Assembly: GCF_027286305.1 (NCBI RefSeq)
Contig: NZ_CP114599.1
Span: 2,046,001-2,110,000, forward strand
Origin: Phenylobacterium sp. NIBR 498073
GTDB taxonomy: Bacteria; Pseudomonadota; Alphaproteobacteria; Caulobacterales; Caulobacteraceae
DNA: 64,000 nt
Direction: 5' to 3'
This document shows positions 49,723 to 60,733 of the stretch, piece after piece. Position numbers and translations under genes: made by a program. The notes below the pieces were generated by a model. That model ran no database searches. It was not told the origin of the DNA and was given only the letters and a program-made list of their open reading frames with translations. Positions within the stretch are counted from its first letter, which is position 1. The number at the start of each line of letters is the position of its first letter.

Positions 49723-49851
49723 GCGTGACTAACTAGCAACGATCGTAACACTTCGCGAGCGGGGCCTTGCGAAGGTTGAACCCGCCCACCAGAATCCGCA
49801 GCCAAACAGCGGCCGACTCGTTATTAGCGACGGCTTGGCCAGAGGATTGAG

Positions 49852-50739
49852 ATGAGCGCGTTTTCGGCGACTGACGCCGCTTTCGAGGGTTTCCGACTGA
49901 CGCGCGAACGCCCGAGGACGGTTCTCGTCTGGGCGACGCTGTGCTTCCTGGTCAGCATCTGTAGCGCGATCTACCTGACCACTGTCGGGCGCGAGGCCAG
50001 CGCCCTGCTCGAGGCCGGCCCCGCCGACACGCCCGATGCCGCTGCGCTGGGTGAGATGCTCGCCGTGCTGTTTCCGATGATGATCATGGGGCTGCTATTC
50101 CAGTGCCTGATGGCCGCGGCGGTCTATCGCGTCACCCTGCGTCCGGAAGATCGCGGTTTCGCCTATCTGAAATTCAGCATGGACGAGGTCCGGCTCATCC
50201 TCTTGTCCTTGGTCTACTTCGTCCTGGTGCTCGGGGCGTTGATCGGCGCGGTCCTGGCGGCGGGAATCGTCGCCGGCCTGGTGATGTTGCTGGCCGGGCA
50301 GGGCGCGGGCGCGTTGATGGGCGTGGTCATCGAGTTCTTCATCCTCGGCGTCCTGTTCTACACCGCCGTGCGGCTGTCGCTGGCGCCGGCGATCACCTTC
50401 GCCGAGCATCGGCTGGCGATCTTCGATTCCTGGCGGCTGACCAAGGGCCAGTTCTGGAAGCTGGCCGGCGCCTACGTCCTGGCGATCTGCGGCATCATCG
50501 CCATGTCGCTGCTGGTGCTGGTGATCTTTGCGGCCGCGGTGGCGATCGCCAAGGGCGGCGACCTGCAGGCGGCCGGCCGGATGTTCAGTCCCGACAGCAC
50601 CTCCGTGCAGTCATACTTCACCCTGACCACGGTGCTTTACCTGGTGGTCTCGGGCTGGTTGACGGCGATCTATTACGCCGTGGTGATCGCCCCCGCCGCC
50701 GTGGCGTATCGGGGGCTCACCAAGGCGGCCGACGCCTAG
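49852..50739 (+). CDS. Polytopic membrane protein, unknown function
   Basis: 295-aa protein with about six hydrophobic helices: TVLVWATLCFLVSICSAIYL, then MLAVLFPMMIMGLLFQCLMA, LLSLVYFVLVLGALIGAVLA, and three more. The cytoplasmic start FEGFRLTRERPRTVL and the loop ITFAEHRLAIFDSWRLTKGQFWKL resemble the membrane domain shared by uncharacterised DUF7847/GDPD-membrane-like proteins. I cannot name the family with confidence. Convergent with the GST gene by 4 bp. Confidence 0.72.
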   Translation: MSAFSATDAAFEGFRLTRERPRTVLVWATLCFLVSICSAIYLTTVGREASALLEAGPADTPDAAALGEMLAVLFPMMIMGLLFQCLMAAAVYRVTLRPEDRGFAYLKFSMDEVRLILLSLVYFVLVLGALIGAVLAAGIVAGLVMLLAGQGAGALMGVVIEFFILGVLFYTAVRLSLAPAITFAEHRLAIFDSWRLTKGQFWKLAGAYVLAICGIIAMSLLVLVIFAAAVAIAKGGDLQAAGRMFSPDSTSVQSYFTLTTVLYLVVSGWLTAIYYAVVIAPAAVAYRGLTKAADA

Positions 50740-51347
50740 GCGTCGGCGCTCGGCCGGGCCTTCACGCGCTCGCGCCAGGCCTTCAGGTTGGTGAACTCGT
50801 CCTCGACCGGCAGGCCGATCCACTCGGCGAAGTCGACGGTCGAGAGCAGGCAGATGTCGGCCATGGTGTAGCTGTCGCCGACCAGGAACTCGCGGCCCTC
50901 CAGCTCGCGGTCGACGTACTTCTGCGCCCCGCGATAGGTTTCCTTGTTGGACTCGCCGAAGTCCTTGAACTGGGTCAGCAGCGCCGCGGTGAACGGGTGC
51001 GCGTGGCGCCAGAAGTTGCCCACCGGCATCATCACCGCGAACTCGACGCGGCGGATCCACTGGTCGACCAGCGCCTTCTCGACGGCGGTGCGGCCGAACA
51101 TCGGCGGCTCGGGGTGGGTCTCCTCGAAGTAGCGGCAGATGGCGACGGTCTCGGCGATGCAGGTGCCGTCGTCCAGTTCGAGCGCCGGCAGCTGGCCCAT
51201 CGAGTTCTTGGCTCGGAACTCGGCCGACTTGTGCTCACGCTTCCTCATGTCCACCGGCGTCTCGGGCAGGTCGAGGCCTTTCTCGGCCAGGAAGATGCGG
51301 ACGCGGCGGGGGTTCGGCGCCGGCATCGGCGCGCCGTAAAGTTTCAT
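50736..51347 (-). CDS. Glutathione S-transferase family protein
   Basis: 203-aa GST with the two expected domains. The thioredoxin-like N-terminal domain starts KLYGAPMPAPNPRRVRIFLAEKGLDLP, with the GSH-contact motif GQLPALELDDGTCIAETVAICRY; the helical C-terminal domain includes GREFLVGDSYTMADICLLSTVDFA (N-capping box). Likely a cytosolic detoxification enzyme; substrate unknown. ATG 51347. Confidence 0.92.
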   Translation of the reverse strand: MKLYGAPMPAPNPRRVRIFLAEKGLDLPETPVDMRKREHKSAEFRAKNSMGQLPALELDDGTCIAETVAICRYFEETHPEPPMFGRTAVEKALVDQWIRRVEFAVMMPVGNFWRHAHPFTAALLTQFKDFGESNKETYRGAQKYVDRELEGREFLVGDSYTMADICLLSTVDFAEWIGLPVEDEFTNLKAWRERVKARPSADA

Positions 51348-51495
51348 TGGATCGCTTCCTAATGTTCTTAAGTATGGAACGAGGTTATTTCGAACGCGCG
51401 TTTGAATGCAAGCGCCGTTCCGTAGCGTCAGGAGCCGTCATGTGTGGGGCCGAAAGCCGCCAGCGCGCGGTGCCCAGCGGTGCTAGGATCACGGC

Positions 51496-52037
51496 ATGAT
51501 CGAGGGTTTCGCCCTGTTCGACACCGCCATCGGCCTCTGCGGCGTCGCATGGAACGCGCAGGGGCTCACGGGCGTCATGCTGCCGCTCAGCGAGGGCGGC
51601 GATCCGCGTGCGCGGATGACGCGCCGCCATCCGGGGGCGGAGGAGGGGGCGCCGCCCGCCGCCGTCGCCGAGGCGATCGCCGGCATGCAGGCGCTGCTGC
51701 GCGGCGACAAGCGCGACCTGCTGGAAGTGGCGCTCGACGACGGCCACGTCGCGCCGCTGGCGGCCCAGGTCTACGCCATCGCCCGCGCCATCCCGCCCGG
51801 ACAGACCTTGACCTATGGCGACATCGCCCGCCGGCTCGGCGACGTCAGCCTGTCGCGCGCCGTGGGCCAGGCGCTAGGCGCCAATCCCTGGCCGATCGTG
51901 GTGCCGTGCCATCGCATCCTGGCGGCGGGCGGCCGCAAGGGCGGCTTCTCGGCCCCCGGCGGGGCCGACACCAAGCTGCGGATGCTGGAGATCGAAGGCG
52001 CGCTGGCCCCCGACACCCTGCCGCTGTTCGGCGGCCG

Positions 52038-52041
<4 letters not shown>
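51496..52041 (+). CDS. ogt: Methylated-DNA--protein-cysteine S-methyltransferase
   Basis: 181-aa single-domain O6-alkylguanine DNA alkyltransferase. The acceptor Cys lies in [24 protein letters not shown], preceded by the helix-turn-helix [26 protein letters not shown]. The N-terminal domain is diverged. Suicide repair protein acting on O6-methylguanine. ATG 51496. Its stop overlaps that of uvrA. A separate full Ada is encoded at 59377-60432, so the organism has at least two such proteins. Confidence 0.94.
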
Positions 52042-54935
<2,894 letters not shown>

Positions 54936-55017
54936 GCTTTTCCGGAAAACGCTTGCAGCCGCCGATGCCCTCGGCGGCTCCCGTCCAATGTAGTTCCGAG
55001 ACTCACCGATAACACGG

Positions 55018-55032
55018 GAACATTGGGGGAAC
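55018..55032 (-). promoter_or_regulatory. LexA (SOS) box upstream of uvrA
   Basis: GAAC-ATTGGGG-GAAC, an exact match to the alphaproteobacterial LexA operator (direct repeat GTTC-N7-GTTC on the other strand). It sits 83 bp upstream of the uvrA ATG, in the intergenic region shared with the divergent membrane-protein gene. Binding is inferred from the match and the gene. Confidence 0.82.
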
Positions 55033-55125
55033 AAACCCGCTGCGGCGATATCACCGGCAGGTTCTAGCCCATCGCTTGCACAAACCTGTCAGCAGCGTTG
55101 TCAGCAGGCCTACGAGCCGGCGCCC

Positions 55126-55180
55126 TTGACGGTCCGATTTACGCGTGTAATCCATTGGTGAACTACAAGTGTAAATCGGA
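55126..55180 (+). promoter_or_regulatory. Double BlaI-type operator with promoter
   Basis: Two half-palindromes face each other: TCCGATTTAC-GCG-TGTA (55133-55149) and its inverse TACA-AGT-GTAAATCGGA (55164-55180), 14 of 17 positions matching, with 14 bp between. Each contains a TTTAC-N3-TGTA core like BlaI/MecI operators. A possible promoter (TTGACG at 55126, TAATCC at 55148, 16-bp spacer) overlaps the left site. The repressor gene at 55640 is in the same operon, so autoregulation is expected. Confidence 0.7.
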
Positions 55181-55187
55181 GGAAGCG

Positions 55188-55643
55188 ATGCAGACGACGG
55201 TCATCCCGCAACCGGACCCCATGAGCCCCGTCATCGTGCCGGAGTTCGAACGGCTGAACTTCGCGCAGGTGTTTCTCGACGCCTCGCGCCTGAACCAGGG
55301 CGTCATGCTGATCCTGATGCTCATGGCGGCGGCTGCGGTCGTGCTCTGGGCCCTGGGCATCGGGAGGTCGCTATCGGCCCAGCCGAGCCGCTCGGTCGCC
55401 GGTCTGCGTTATCTCAAGGGCATGTGGGTCGGGGCGCTGCTGCTTGGCCTGTCCGGCGCCTCCTACACTCTGCTGGCGAGCTTCATCGGCCTGGCCAACG
55501 TCCGTCCGACGCCGTCGCTGGCGATCATGGCGCCGGGGTTCGCCGAGATCATGGCGCAGGTCACCCTCGGGCTGGCGGCGGCGACCCTGGCGGTGATCTG
55601 CCACCAGGACCTGGACGCGCGCCTGCGCCGGCTCGCGGCGTGA
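55188..55643 (+). CDS. ExbB/TolQ/MotA-like membrane protein
   Basis: 151-aa protein with three hydrophobic segments (VMLILMLMAAAAVVLWALGI; GMWVGALLLGLSGASYTLLASFIGL; IMAQVTLGLAAATLAVICH). The end PSLAIMAPGFAEIMAQVTLGLAAATLAV resembles the conserved last helices of the MotA/TolQ/ExbB proton-channel family, but the protein is short and the cytoplasmic domain is missing. ATG 55188 follows GGAGG exactly after the right operator. Its stop overlaps the start of the BlaI-like gene. Whether it senses or conducts anything is unknown. Confidence 0.7.
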   Translation: MQTTVIPQPDPMSPVIVPEFERLNFAQVFLDASRLNQGVMLILMLMAAAAVVLWALGIGRSLSAQPSRSVAGLRYLKGMWVGALLLGLSGASYTLLASFIGLANVRPTPSLAIMAPGFAEIMAQVTLGLAAATLAVICHQDLDARLRRLAA

Positions 55644-56008
55644 TCGCCATCACCGAGGCCGAGCGCCACGTGATGGAGGCGCTGTGGGCCGGCGAGCCGC
55701 TGAGCCCGGACGAACTGGTCCGGGCGGTGGCCCCCGCCCAGGGCTGGGGGGAGGCGACGGTCAAGACCCTGGTCAACCGGCTGCTGAAGAAGGGGGCGAT
55801 CGCCTCGCGGCGCGCGGACGGCCGCACCCTGTACGCGCCGCTGGTGGCCCGCGACGAGTACGTGACCGCCGAAAGCCAGGGCCTGCTCGACCGGTTGTTC
55901 GGCGGCGAGCTGGCCCCGATGGTCGCGCACTTCGCCCGCCGCCGGGCGCTGTCGGACGAGGAGAAGGCGCGCCTGCGCCGGCTGCTGGACGAGCTGGACC
56001 GCGAGTAG
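55640..56008 (+). CDS. BlaI/MecI/CopY family transcriptional repressor
   Basis: 122-aa winged-helix repressor. Family sequence: ITEAERHVMEALWAGEPLSPDELV, WGEATVKTLVNRLLKKGAIASRRADGRTLYAPLV (helix 3 and wing) and a C-terminal dimerisation helix FARRRALSDEEKARLRRLLDELD. In beta-lactamase systems BlaI is cleaved by a BlaR1 peptidase encoded beside it; here no M56 peptidase is present, and the partner is the short membrane protein upstream. GTG 55640 overlaps that gene's stop. It probably binds the two operators at 55133-55180. Confidence 0.9.
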   Translation: MIAITEAERHVMEALWAGEPLSPDELVRAVAPAQGWGEATVKTLVNRLLKKGAIASRRADGRTLYAPLVARDEYVTAESQGLLDRLFGGELAPMVAHFARRRALSDEEKARLRRLLDELDRE

Positions 56009-56012
56009 CCCG

Positions 56013-56816
56013 CTAGCTCTCCCGCCGCTCGTAGCGCGGCGGGCGCTTTTCCAGGAAGGCGGCGACGCCCTCGCCGAAATCGCCATCCAGGCTGGCGAGG
56101 ATCTGGTTGCGGTCTTCCATGGCGATGGTCGCCTCCAGGCCTTGGGCGTCGATGGCGTGGTTCAGCGCCTCTTTGGTCAGGCGCAGGCCCAGCGGCGTGG
56201 CATGCAGCATGTCGGCGGCGAAGCTCTGCGCCTCGGCCGTGATGGCGTCCGGCGCGACGACCCGGCTGACCAGGCCCAGCTGATAGGCGCGCTCGGCGTC
56301 GATGAAGCGGCCGGTCAGCATGTATTCCGCCGCCACCGACGAGCCGACCATCCGCGGCAGGAAATAGCTGACCCCGATGTCGCAAGCCGAGAGTCCGATG
56401 CGGATGAAGGCGGCGTTCATGCGGGTCGTCGGCGTGGCGATCCGCACGTCCGAAGCCAGGGCAAGCGCGAAGCCGCCGCCGCTGGCGGCGCCGTCGACGC
56501 AGGCGATGATCGGCTGCGGGCAGCGGCGCATGGCGATGACGATCTCGCTGATCTGCCGCTGGCCGGTCAGGCTGGCGCCGACCGAGCGTCCGCCCGGCGC
56601 GGCGGTGTTGCGCTCCTTGAGGTCCAGCCCGGCGCAGAACGCCCCGCCGGCCCCGCACAGCACCACCACCCGCACGTCGCGCCGCCAGTAGAGCCCGACG
56701 AAGAAGTCGCGCAGCTCCTCGACCAGCTTGCGGTTCAGGGCGTTCAGCCGCTCGGGCCGGTTCATCGTGGCCCAGACGACGTCGCCGTCCTGGCGCAGGT
56801 CGAGGTGTTCGTACAT
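56013..56816 (-). CDS. Enoyl-CoA hydratase/isomerase family protein
   Basis: 267-aa crotonase-fold enzyme. MNRPERLNALNRKLVEEL, the oxyanion-hole segments CGAGGAFCAGLDLKERN and PIIACVDGAASGGGFALALASDVRIAT identify it; the second catalytic Glu of classical hydratases is replaced in the GIGLSACDIGVSYFLPRMVG block, so dehydration of an enoyl-CoA is not certain. Cytosolic hexamer expected. ATG 56816. No other beta-oxidation genes adjoin. Confidence 0.9.
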   Translation of the reverse strand: MYEHLDLRQDGDVVWATMNRPERLNALNRKLVEELRDFFVGLYWRRDVRVVVLCGAGGAFCAGLDLKERNTAAPGGRSVGASLTGQRQISEIVIAMRRCPQPIIACVDGAASGGGFALALASDVRIATPTTRMNAAFIRIGLSACDIGVSYFLPRMVGSSVAAEYMLTGRFIDAERAYQLGLVSRVVAPDAITAEAQSFAADMLHATPLGLRLTKEALNHAIDAQGLEATIAMEDRNQILASLDGDFGEGVAAFLEKRPPRYERRES

Positions 56817-56879
56817 CGCAGGCCCTCCGAGGTTTCGAAGGAGCCTGCGCCCGCCGCCGCCGCGTCAGGCAAGCGGCGG

Positions 56880-58106
56880 CTATTTCGCCTTCAGCTCGTC
56901 GGCCTGCCGGAGCACCCGCAGGGCGTTGCCGCCCCAGAAGCCGGCCAGGTCTTCCTTGCTCCATCCGGCCGCGACCAGCCGTTCGGTCAGGGCCGGGAAG
57001 TAGGTGATGTCGTCGAAGCCCTCGATGCCGCCGCCGCCGTCGAAGTCGCCGGAGACGCCGACATGGGCCTTACCGGCGACCTGGGCCGCGTGCTGGATGT
57101 GCTTCATCAGGTCGTCCATGTTGGCCCGCGCGATCGGGTGCTTGGCCTCGATGGCGTTGCGGGCGGCGCGATAGGCCTCGCGCTTGTCGGCCGGGATGTC
57201 GCGCGGCGAGCCATAGGTCTTGAACAGTTCGGCCAGCGCCGCCTTGCGCTCCGGGATCTCCGGCATGTCCTTCATGTAGCCGGAGAAGGCGTTGATCTGG
57301 ATGACGCCGCCCTTGGCCGCCAGCTTGCGCAGCAGGTCGTCGGGAACGTTGCGCGGGTGGTTGTAGATCGCCTTGGCGCCGGAGTGCGACAGGATGATCG
57401 GCGCCTTCGACAGGTCGAGCATCTGGTCCAGCACCAAGTCGGAGGCGTGGCTGGCGTCGAGCAGGATCCCCAGGCGGTTGGCCTCGGCGACGAACTGCTT
57501 GCCGAGCGGCGACAGGCCGCCGTGGATCGGGCCCTTGGGGTCGGTGGCGCTGTCGGCCAGGTCGTTGTTGGCGAAGTGGACGGGCGACATCATCCGCACG
57601 CCCATGTCGTATAAGGTCTTCATCAGCGTCAGGTCGCCGGCGACCGGCGAGCCGTTCTCCATGCTGATGTAGACGAAGCGCTTGCCGCTCTGGCTGATGG
57701 TCTCGGCCTCGTCGGCCTTGGTGGCCAGGGCGAAGATGTCGTGGTTCTTGGCGACCATCTCGTGGATCACCATGGTCCGCAGCAGGGCATGGTCGCGCGC
57801 GGCGATATTGCCCTCCTTGGTGTTGGCGCCCTGCGGGGTGAACACCACGAAGAAACCGCCGTCGACGCCGCCGTCGACCATGCGCGGATAGTCGACCTGG
57901 CTGCCGTCCTCGACCTTGTTGCGGGCGCGGATGTCGAAGCTGGGGTTCGCCTCGTTCGCCGGGGTGTCGAAGTGGGTGTCTAGCACGATCAGGTTCTCGT
58001 GCAGAATCCGGGTCTCCGGCTTCACCTTGGGAGCCTGAGCCAGGACCGGCGAGGCGCTGGCGAGCAGAACCGCGAGCGGAAGACCAAACTTGAACACGAA
58101 CGCCAC
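56880..58106 (-). CDS. Membrane dipeptidase, M19 family
   Basis: 408-aa zinc dipeptidase of the renal dipeptidase type. Signal peptide: VFKFGLPLAVLLASASPVLAQ. Metal-binding motifs are present: VLDTHFDTPAN (HxD), MENGSPV (bridging Glu), LDASHASDLVLDQM (His) and ILSHSGAKAIYNHPRNVPDD (His). Full length. Periplasmic; cleaves dipeptides including D-amino-acid-containing ones. ATG 58106. Isolated single gene. Confidence 0.94.
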   Translation of the reverse strand: MAFVFKFGLPLAVLLASASPVLAQAPKVKPETRILHENLIVLDTHFDTPANEANPSFDIRARNKVEDGSQVDYPRMVDGGVDGGFFVVFTPQGANTKEGNIAARDHALLRTMVIHEMVAKNHDIFALATKADEAETISQSGKRFVYISMENGSPVAGDLTLMKTLYDMGVRMMSPVHFANNDLADSATDPKGPIHGGLSPLGKQFVAEANRLGILLDASHASDLVLDQMLDLSKAPIILSHSGAKAIYNHPRNVPDDLLRKLAAKGGVIQINAFSGYMKDMPEIPERKAALAELFKTYGSPRDIPADKREAYRAARNAIEAKHPIARANMDDLMKHIQHAAQVAGKAHVGVSGDFDGGGGIEGFDDITYFPALTERLVAAGWSKEDLAGFWGGNALRVLRQADELKAK

Positions 58107-58161
58107 TCCCCGAAACTTGAATGGCGCGAACCTTCAGCATTCCGGAGAGTCTGCGCAAGCC

Positions 58162-58632
58162 TCAGTTGCGGTCGATCCGCGCGGCGAAGCAGCCGCGGCC
58201 TGCATTATGGGCATGCAGGTAGGCGACCTGCGGATCGGCGAGCAGTCTTTCGATCACCGCCGCCAGATCCGCACCCGGGGAAAGCTCGGCGGCGGTCATC
58301 ATGCCGGCGGCGTCGAACGCCCGAAGCGAGATTTGCGGCCGAACCGCCAGGCATTGGGGCAGGGAGTCGACCGCCACCGCGGTCTCCTGGGCGGCTTCGC
58401 TCACGAAGATGGCGTGCGAGGAACGATAGGGCGTGTCGGCGCTCTGGTGCTGGTAGTTCAGCAGCAGCAGGGTCTGACCCACGGCGGCGTCGCGCAGGGT
58501 GATGCGGCAGGGGAAGCCGATCGGCGTCGTGGCCGTGTAGCGGACGGCGCCTAGGGCGGCGAGCTCGGCGTCGCCGAGGCCGAACAACGGGCGAAACTCA
58601 TCGACCGGCAGGCCGGTGATCCTGAAGGACAT
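58162..58632 (-). CDS. DUF1203 family protein
   Basis: 156-aa protein of the DUF1203 family: SFRITGLPVDEFRPLFGL at the start, RYTATTPIGFPCRITLRDAAVGQTLLLLNYQHQ, TPYRSSHAIFVSE and CFAARIDRN at the end. The conserved Cys (GFPCRITL) and final Cys are present. Function unknown in all members I know of. ATG 58632; 16 bp downstream of the 2OG-oxygenase gene, so likely the third gene of the ada operon. Confidence 0.88.
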   Translation of the reverse strand: MSFRITGLPVDEFRPLFGLGDAELAALGAVRYTATTPIGFPCRITLRDAAVGQTLLLLNYQHQSADTPYRSSHAIFVSEAAQETAVAVDSLPQCLAVRPQISLRAFDAAGMMTAAELSPGADLAAVIERLLADPQVAYLHAHNAGRGCFAARIDRN

Positions 58633-58648
58633 GACTAGCTCCCGAGGT

Positions 58649-59380
58649 TCAGGCGGCGTCGTGGAAGATGACGCCCAGGGTGTGGCGTTGGCCGCTGTGC
58701 AGCTGGCTGACGCCGTGGCGCATGGTGACCCGGTAGCTGCCGCGGGTTCCGCGCACCGGGCGATGGTGGACGGCGAAGATCAGGCCGTCGCCCTGGCGCA
58801 GCGGCGCGACCTCGGCCCGCGACTGCATGCGCGGCCGCTGTTCGGTCAGCACGAACTCGCCGCCGGTGAAGTCGCGGCCGGGCTCCGACAGCAGCACCGC
58901 GACCTGCAGCGGAAACACGTGCTCGCCGTAAAGGTCCTGGTGCAGGCAGTTGTAGTCGCCAGGCCCGTACTGCAGCAGCAGCGGCGTCGGCCTCTGCTGC
59001 CCGGCCTCGTGGCACCGCTCCAGGAACGCCGCGTGCTCGGCCGGATAGCGCACGGCGATTCCCATGGCCTCGTTCCAGCGGTTGGCGATTGGAACCAGGC
59101 GCGGATAGAGCCGGGTCCGCAGGCCGCCGATCAGGGCGGGCAGGGGATAGGCGAAGTACTTGTACTCGCCGCGACCGAAGCCGTGCCGGCTCATCACCAC
59201 CCGACTGCGGAAGCCGTCCTCGCGGGGATAGAGGCCGGCGATCGCGGCGCATTCCTCGGGCGTCAGCAGGCCCGGCAGCAGGGCGTTGCCCTGGGCGTCC
59301 AGTTCGCTTTCGACTTGGCGCCAGTCGAAGGACGCCAGGCGTCCTTCTCCGGCTGCCGGCTGGAGGACCGCGGCGCTCAT
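58649..59380 (-). CDS. 2-oxoglutarate/Fe(II)-dependent oxygenase
   Basis: 243-aa protein with the double-stranded beta-helix iron site: CLHQDLYGEHVFPLQVAVLLSE (His-x-Asp), GDGLIFAVHHRPVRGTRGSYRVTMRHGVSQL (distal His and the 2OG-binding Arg). It lies directly behind ada, with ATG 59380 overlapping the ada stop (ATGA). It is not a classical AlkB in sequence; an alkylation-repair role is an inference from the operon, and protein or amino-acid hydroxylation is an alternative. Confidence 0.85.
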   Translation of the reverse strand: MSAAVLQPAAGEGRLASFDWRQVESELDAQGNALLPGLLTPEECAAIAGLYPREDGFRSRVVMSRHGFGRGEYKYFAYPLPALIGGLRTRLYPRLVPIANRWNEAMGIAVRYPAEHAAFLERCHEAGQQRPTPLLLQYGPGDYNCLHQDLYGEHVFPLQVAVLLSEPGRDFTGGEFVLTEQRPRMQSRAEVAPLRQGDGLIFAVHHRPVRGTRGSYRVTMRHGVSQLHSGQRHTLGVIFHDAA

Positions 59381-60432
59381 GCCGCGGCCTCGCGGTCCAG
59401 CAGGGCGCGCTTGCGCTCGACGCCCCAGCGATAGCCCGACAGCGCCCCGTCGTTGCGCACCACCCGGTGACACGGGATCGCCACGGCCAGGGCGTTGGCG
59501 GCGCAGGCCTGGGCCACCGCGCGCACCGCCGAAGGCTTGCCGATCTGCTCGGCGACCTGGGCGTAGCTGGCGGTCTGGCCGGCCGGGATTTCCCGCAGCG
59601 CCTGCCAGACTCGCTGCTGGAACGCCGTGCCGCGCACGTCGAGCGGCAGGTCGAGGCCGAGCCGCGGCTGCTCGACGAAGCCGACGACCTGGGCGACCAG
59701 GGCCTCGAACGCCGCGTCGCCGCCGATAAGCTCGGCCTTGTCGAAGCGGTCCTGCAGGTCGCGGACCAGGCGGTCTGGATCGTCGCCGAACAGGATGGCG
59801 CAGACGCCCTTGTCGGTCGTCGCCACCAGAATCGAGCCCAGCGAGCACTCGCCGACCGCAAAGCGGATCTGCTGGGCCTCGCCGCCGGCCCGGAAGCGGG
59901 TCGGGGTCATGCCCAGAACCCTTTCCGACTGCTCGTAGAAGCGGCCGCCCGAGTTGAAGCCGGCGTCGTAGATCGCCTCGGTGATGGTGCCGGCTTCCCC
60001 CAGCGTCTGGCGGACCCGCTCGGCGCGGCGGGCGTCGGCATAGGCCTTGGGCGTCAGGCCGGTGACCGATTTGAAGATCCGGTGGAAGTGGAACGGGCTC
60101 ATGCGCGCCTCCGCGGCCAGGACCTCGAGCCCGGGCGCCTCCTCGGCGGCCTCGATCAGCCGGCACGCGGCGGCGACCGCGGCGGCGTTGCGCTGCGCCA
60201 GCGGCGCCTGGTCAGGCTTGCAGCGCTTGCAGGGGCGAAAGCCCGCGGCCTCGGCCTCGGCCGTGGTGGCGTGGAAGGCGACGTTCTCGGGCCGCGCCGG
60301 CCGCGCCGCGCAGGAGGGGCGGCAGTACACCCCGGTCGTGCGCACGGAATAGAAGAACGCGCCGTCGGCGGCGGCGTCGCGGGCGGCCAGCGCGGCCCGG
60401 CGGGCGCTATCGGTCTCGAATGCGATCTGCAT
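59377..60432 (-). CDS. ada: Bifunctional Ada: adaptive-response regulator and O6-methylguanine methyltransferase
   Basis: 351-aa full-length Ada. The N-terminal domain has the four zinc/methyl-accepting cysteines (TTGVYCRPSCAARPA, FRPCKRCKPDQ), then an AraC-type HTH (LAAEARMSPFHFHRIFKSVTG, FYEQSERVLGMTPTRFRAGG), and a C-terminal methyltransferase with VAIPCHRVVRNDGALSGYRWG. Methylation of the N-terminal Cys converts Ada proteins to activators of their own operon. It is the first of a likely three-gene unit with the 2OG oxygenase and DUF1203 genes. ATG 60432. Confidence 0.96.
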   Translation of the reverse strand: MQIAFETDSARRAALAARDAAADGAFFYSVRTTGVYCRPSCAARPARPENVAFHATTAEAEAAGFRPCKRCKPDQAPLAQRNAAAVAAACRLIEAAEEAPGLEVLAAEARMSPFHFHRIFKSVTGLTPKAYADARRAERVRQTLGEAGTITEAIYDAGFNSGGRFYEQSERVLGMTPTRFRAGGEAQQIRFAVGECSLGSILVATTDKGVCAILFGDDPDRLVRDLQDRFDKAELIGGDAAFEALVAQVVGFVEQPRLGLDLPLDVRGTAFQQRVWQALREIPAGQTASYAQVAEQIGKPSAVRAVAQACAANALAVAIPCHRVVRNDGALSGYRWGVERKRALLDREAAA

Positions 60433-60628
60433 CTCAAATGCTCCATCGATCTGGTGAGCGATGGGATAGGCCCGTGATCGGGCGCTGAAACTCCGGCTCT
60501 TGCTTTCAAATCCGCATGTCGGGCCCGCATCGCAAGCGCGGCCACGGCGCGAGGTCCGAAATCCGCGATTTGCGAACCCATGCGCCGCCCCCTATATCGG
60601 TCGCTCACCGCAGGGAGACCGCAGCACC

Positions 60629-60733
60629 ATGGACATCGCGACGACCAGCCAACTCGTCCCGAACGTCAATCTGTCCATGGTTTCGCATGTCCGCCTTCCT
60701 CACGCTCGACGGCCTTTCGTACAAAACGCCTGA
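60629..60733 (+). CDS. Leader ORF (34 codons) overlapping the ABC-F start
   Basis: A 34-residue frame, MDIATTSQLVPNVNLSM (first part), starts at ATG 60629 after AGGGAG (60612-60617), a much better ribosome-binding site than the ABC-F gene has. It ends at 60733, 47 bp inside the ABC-F gene in another frame. Antibiotic-resistance ABC-F genes in other bacteria are often controlled by ribosome stalling on such leaders. A regulatory role, rather than a functional peptide, is inferred. Confidence 0.55.
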   Translation: MDIATTSQLVPNVNLSMVSHVRLPHARRPFVQNA

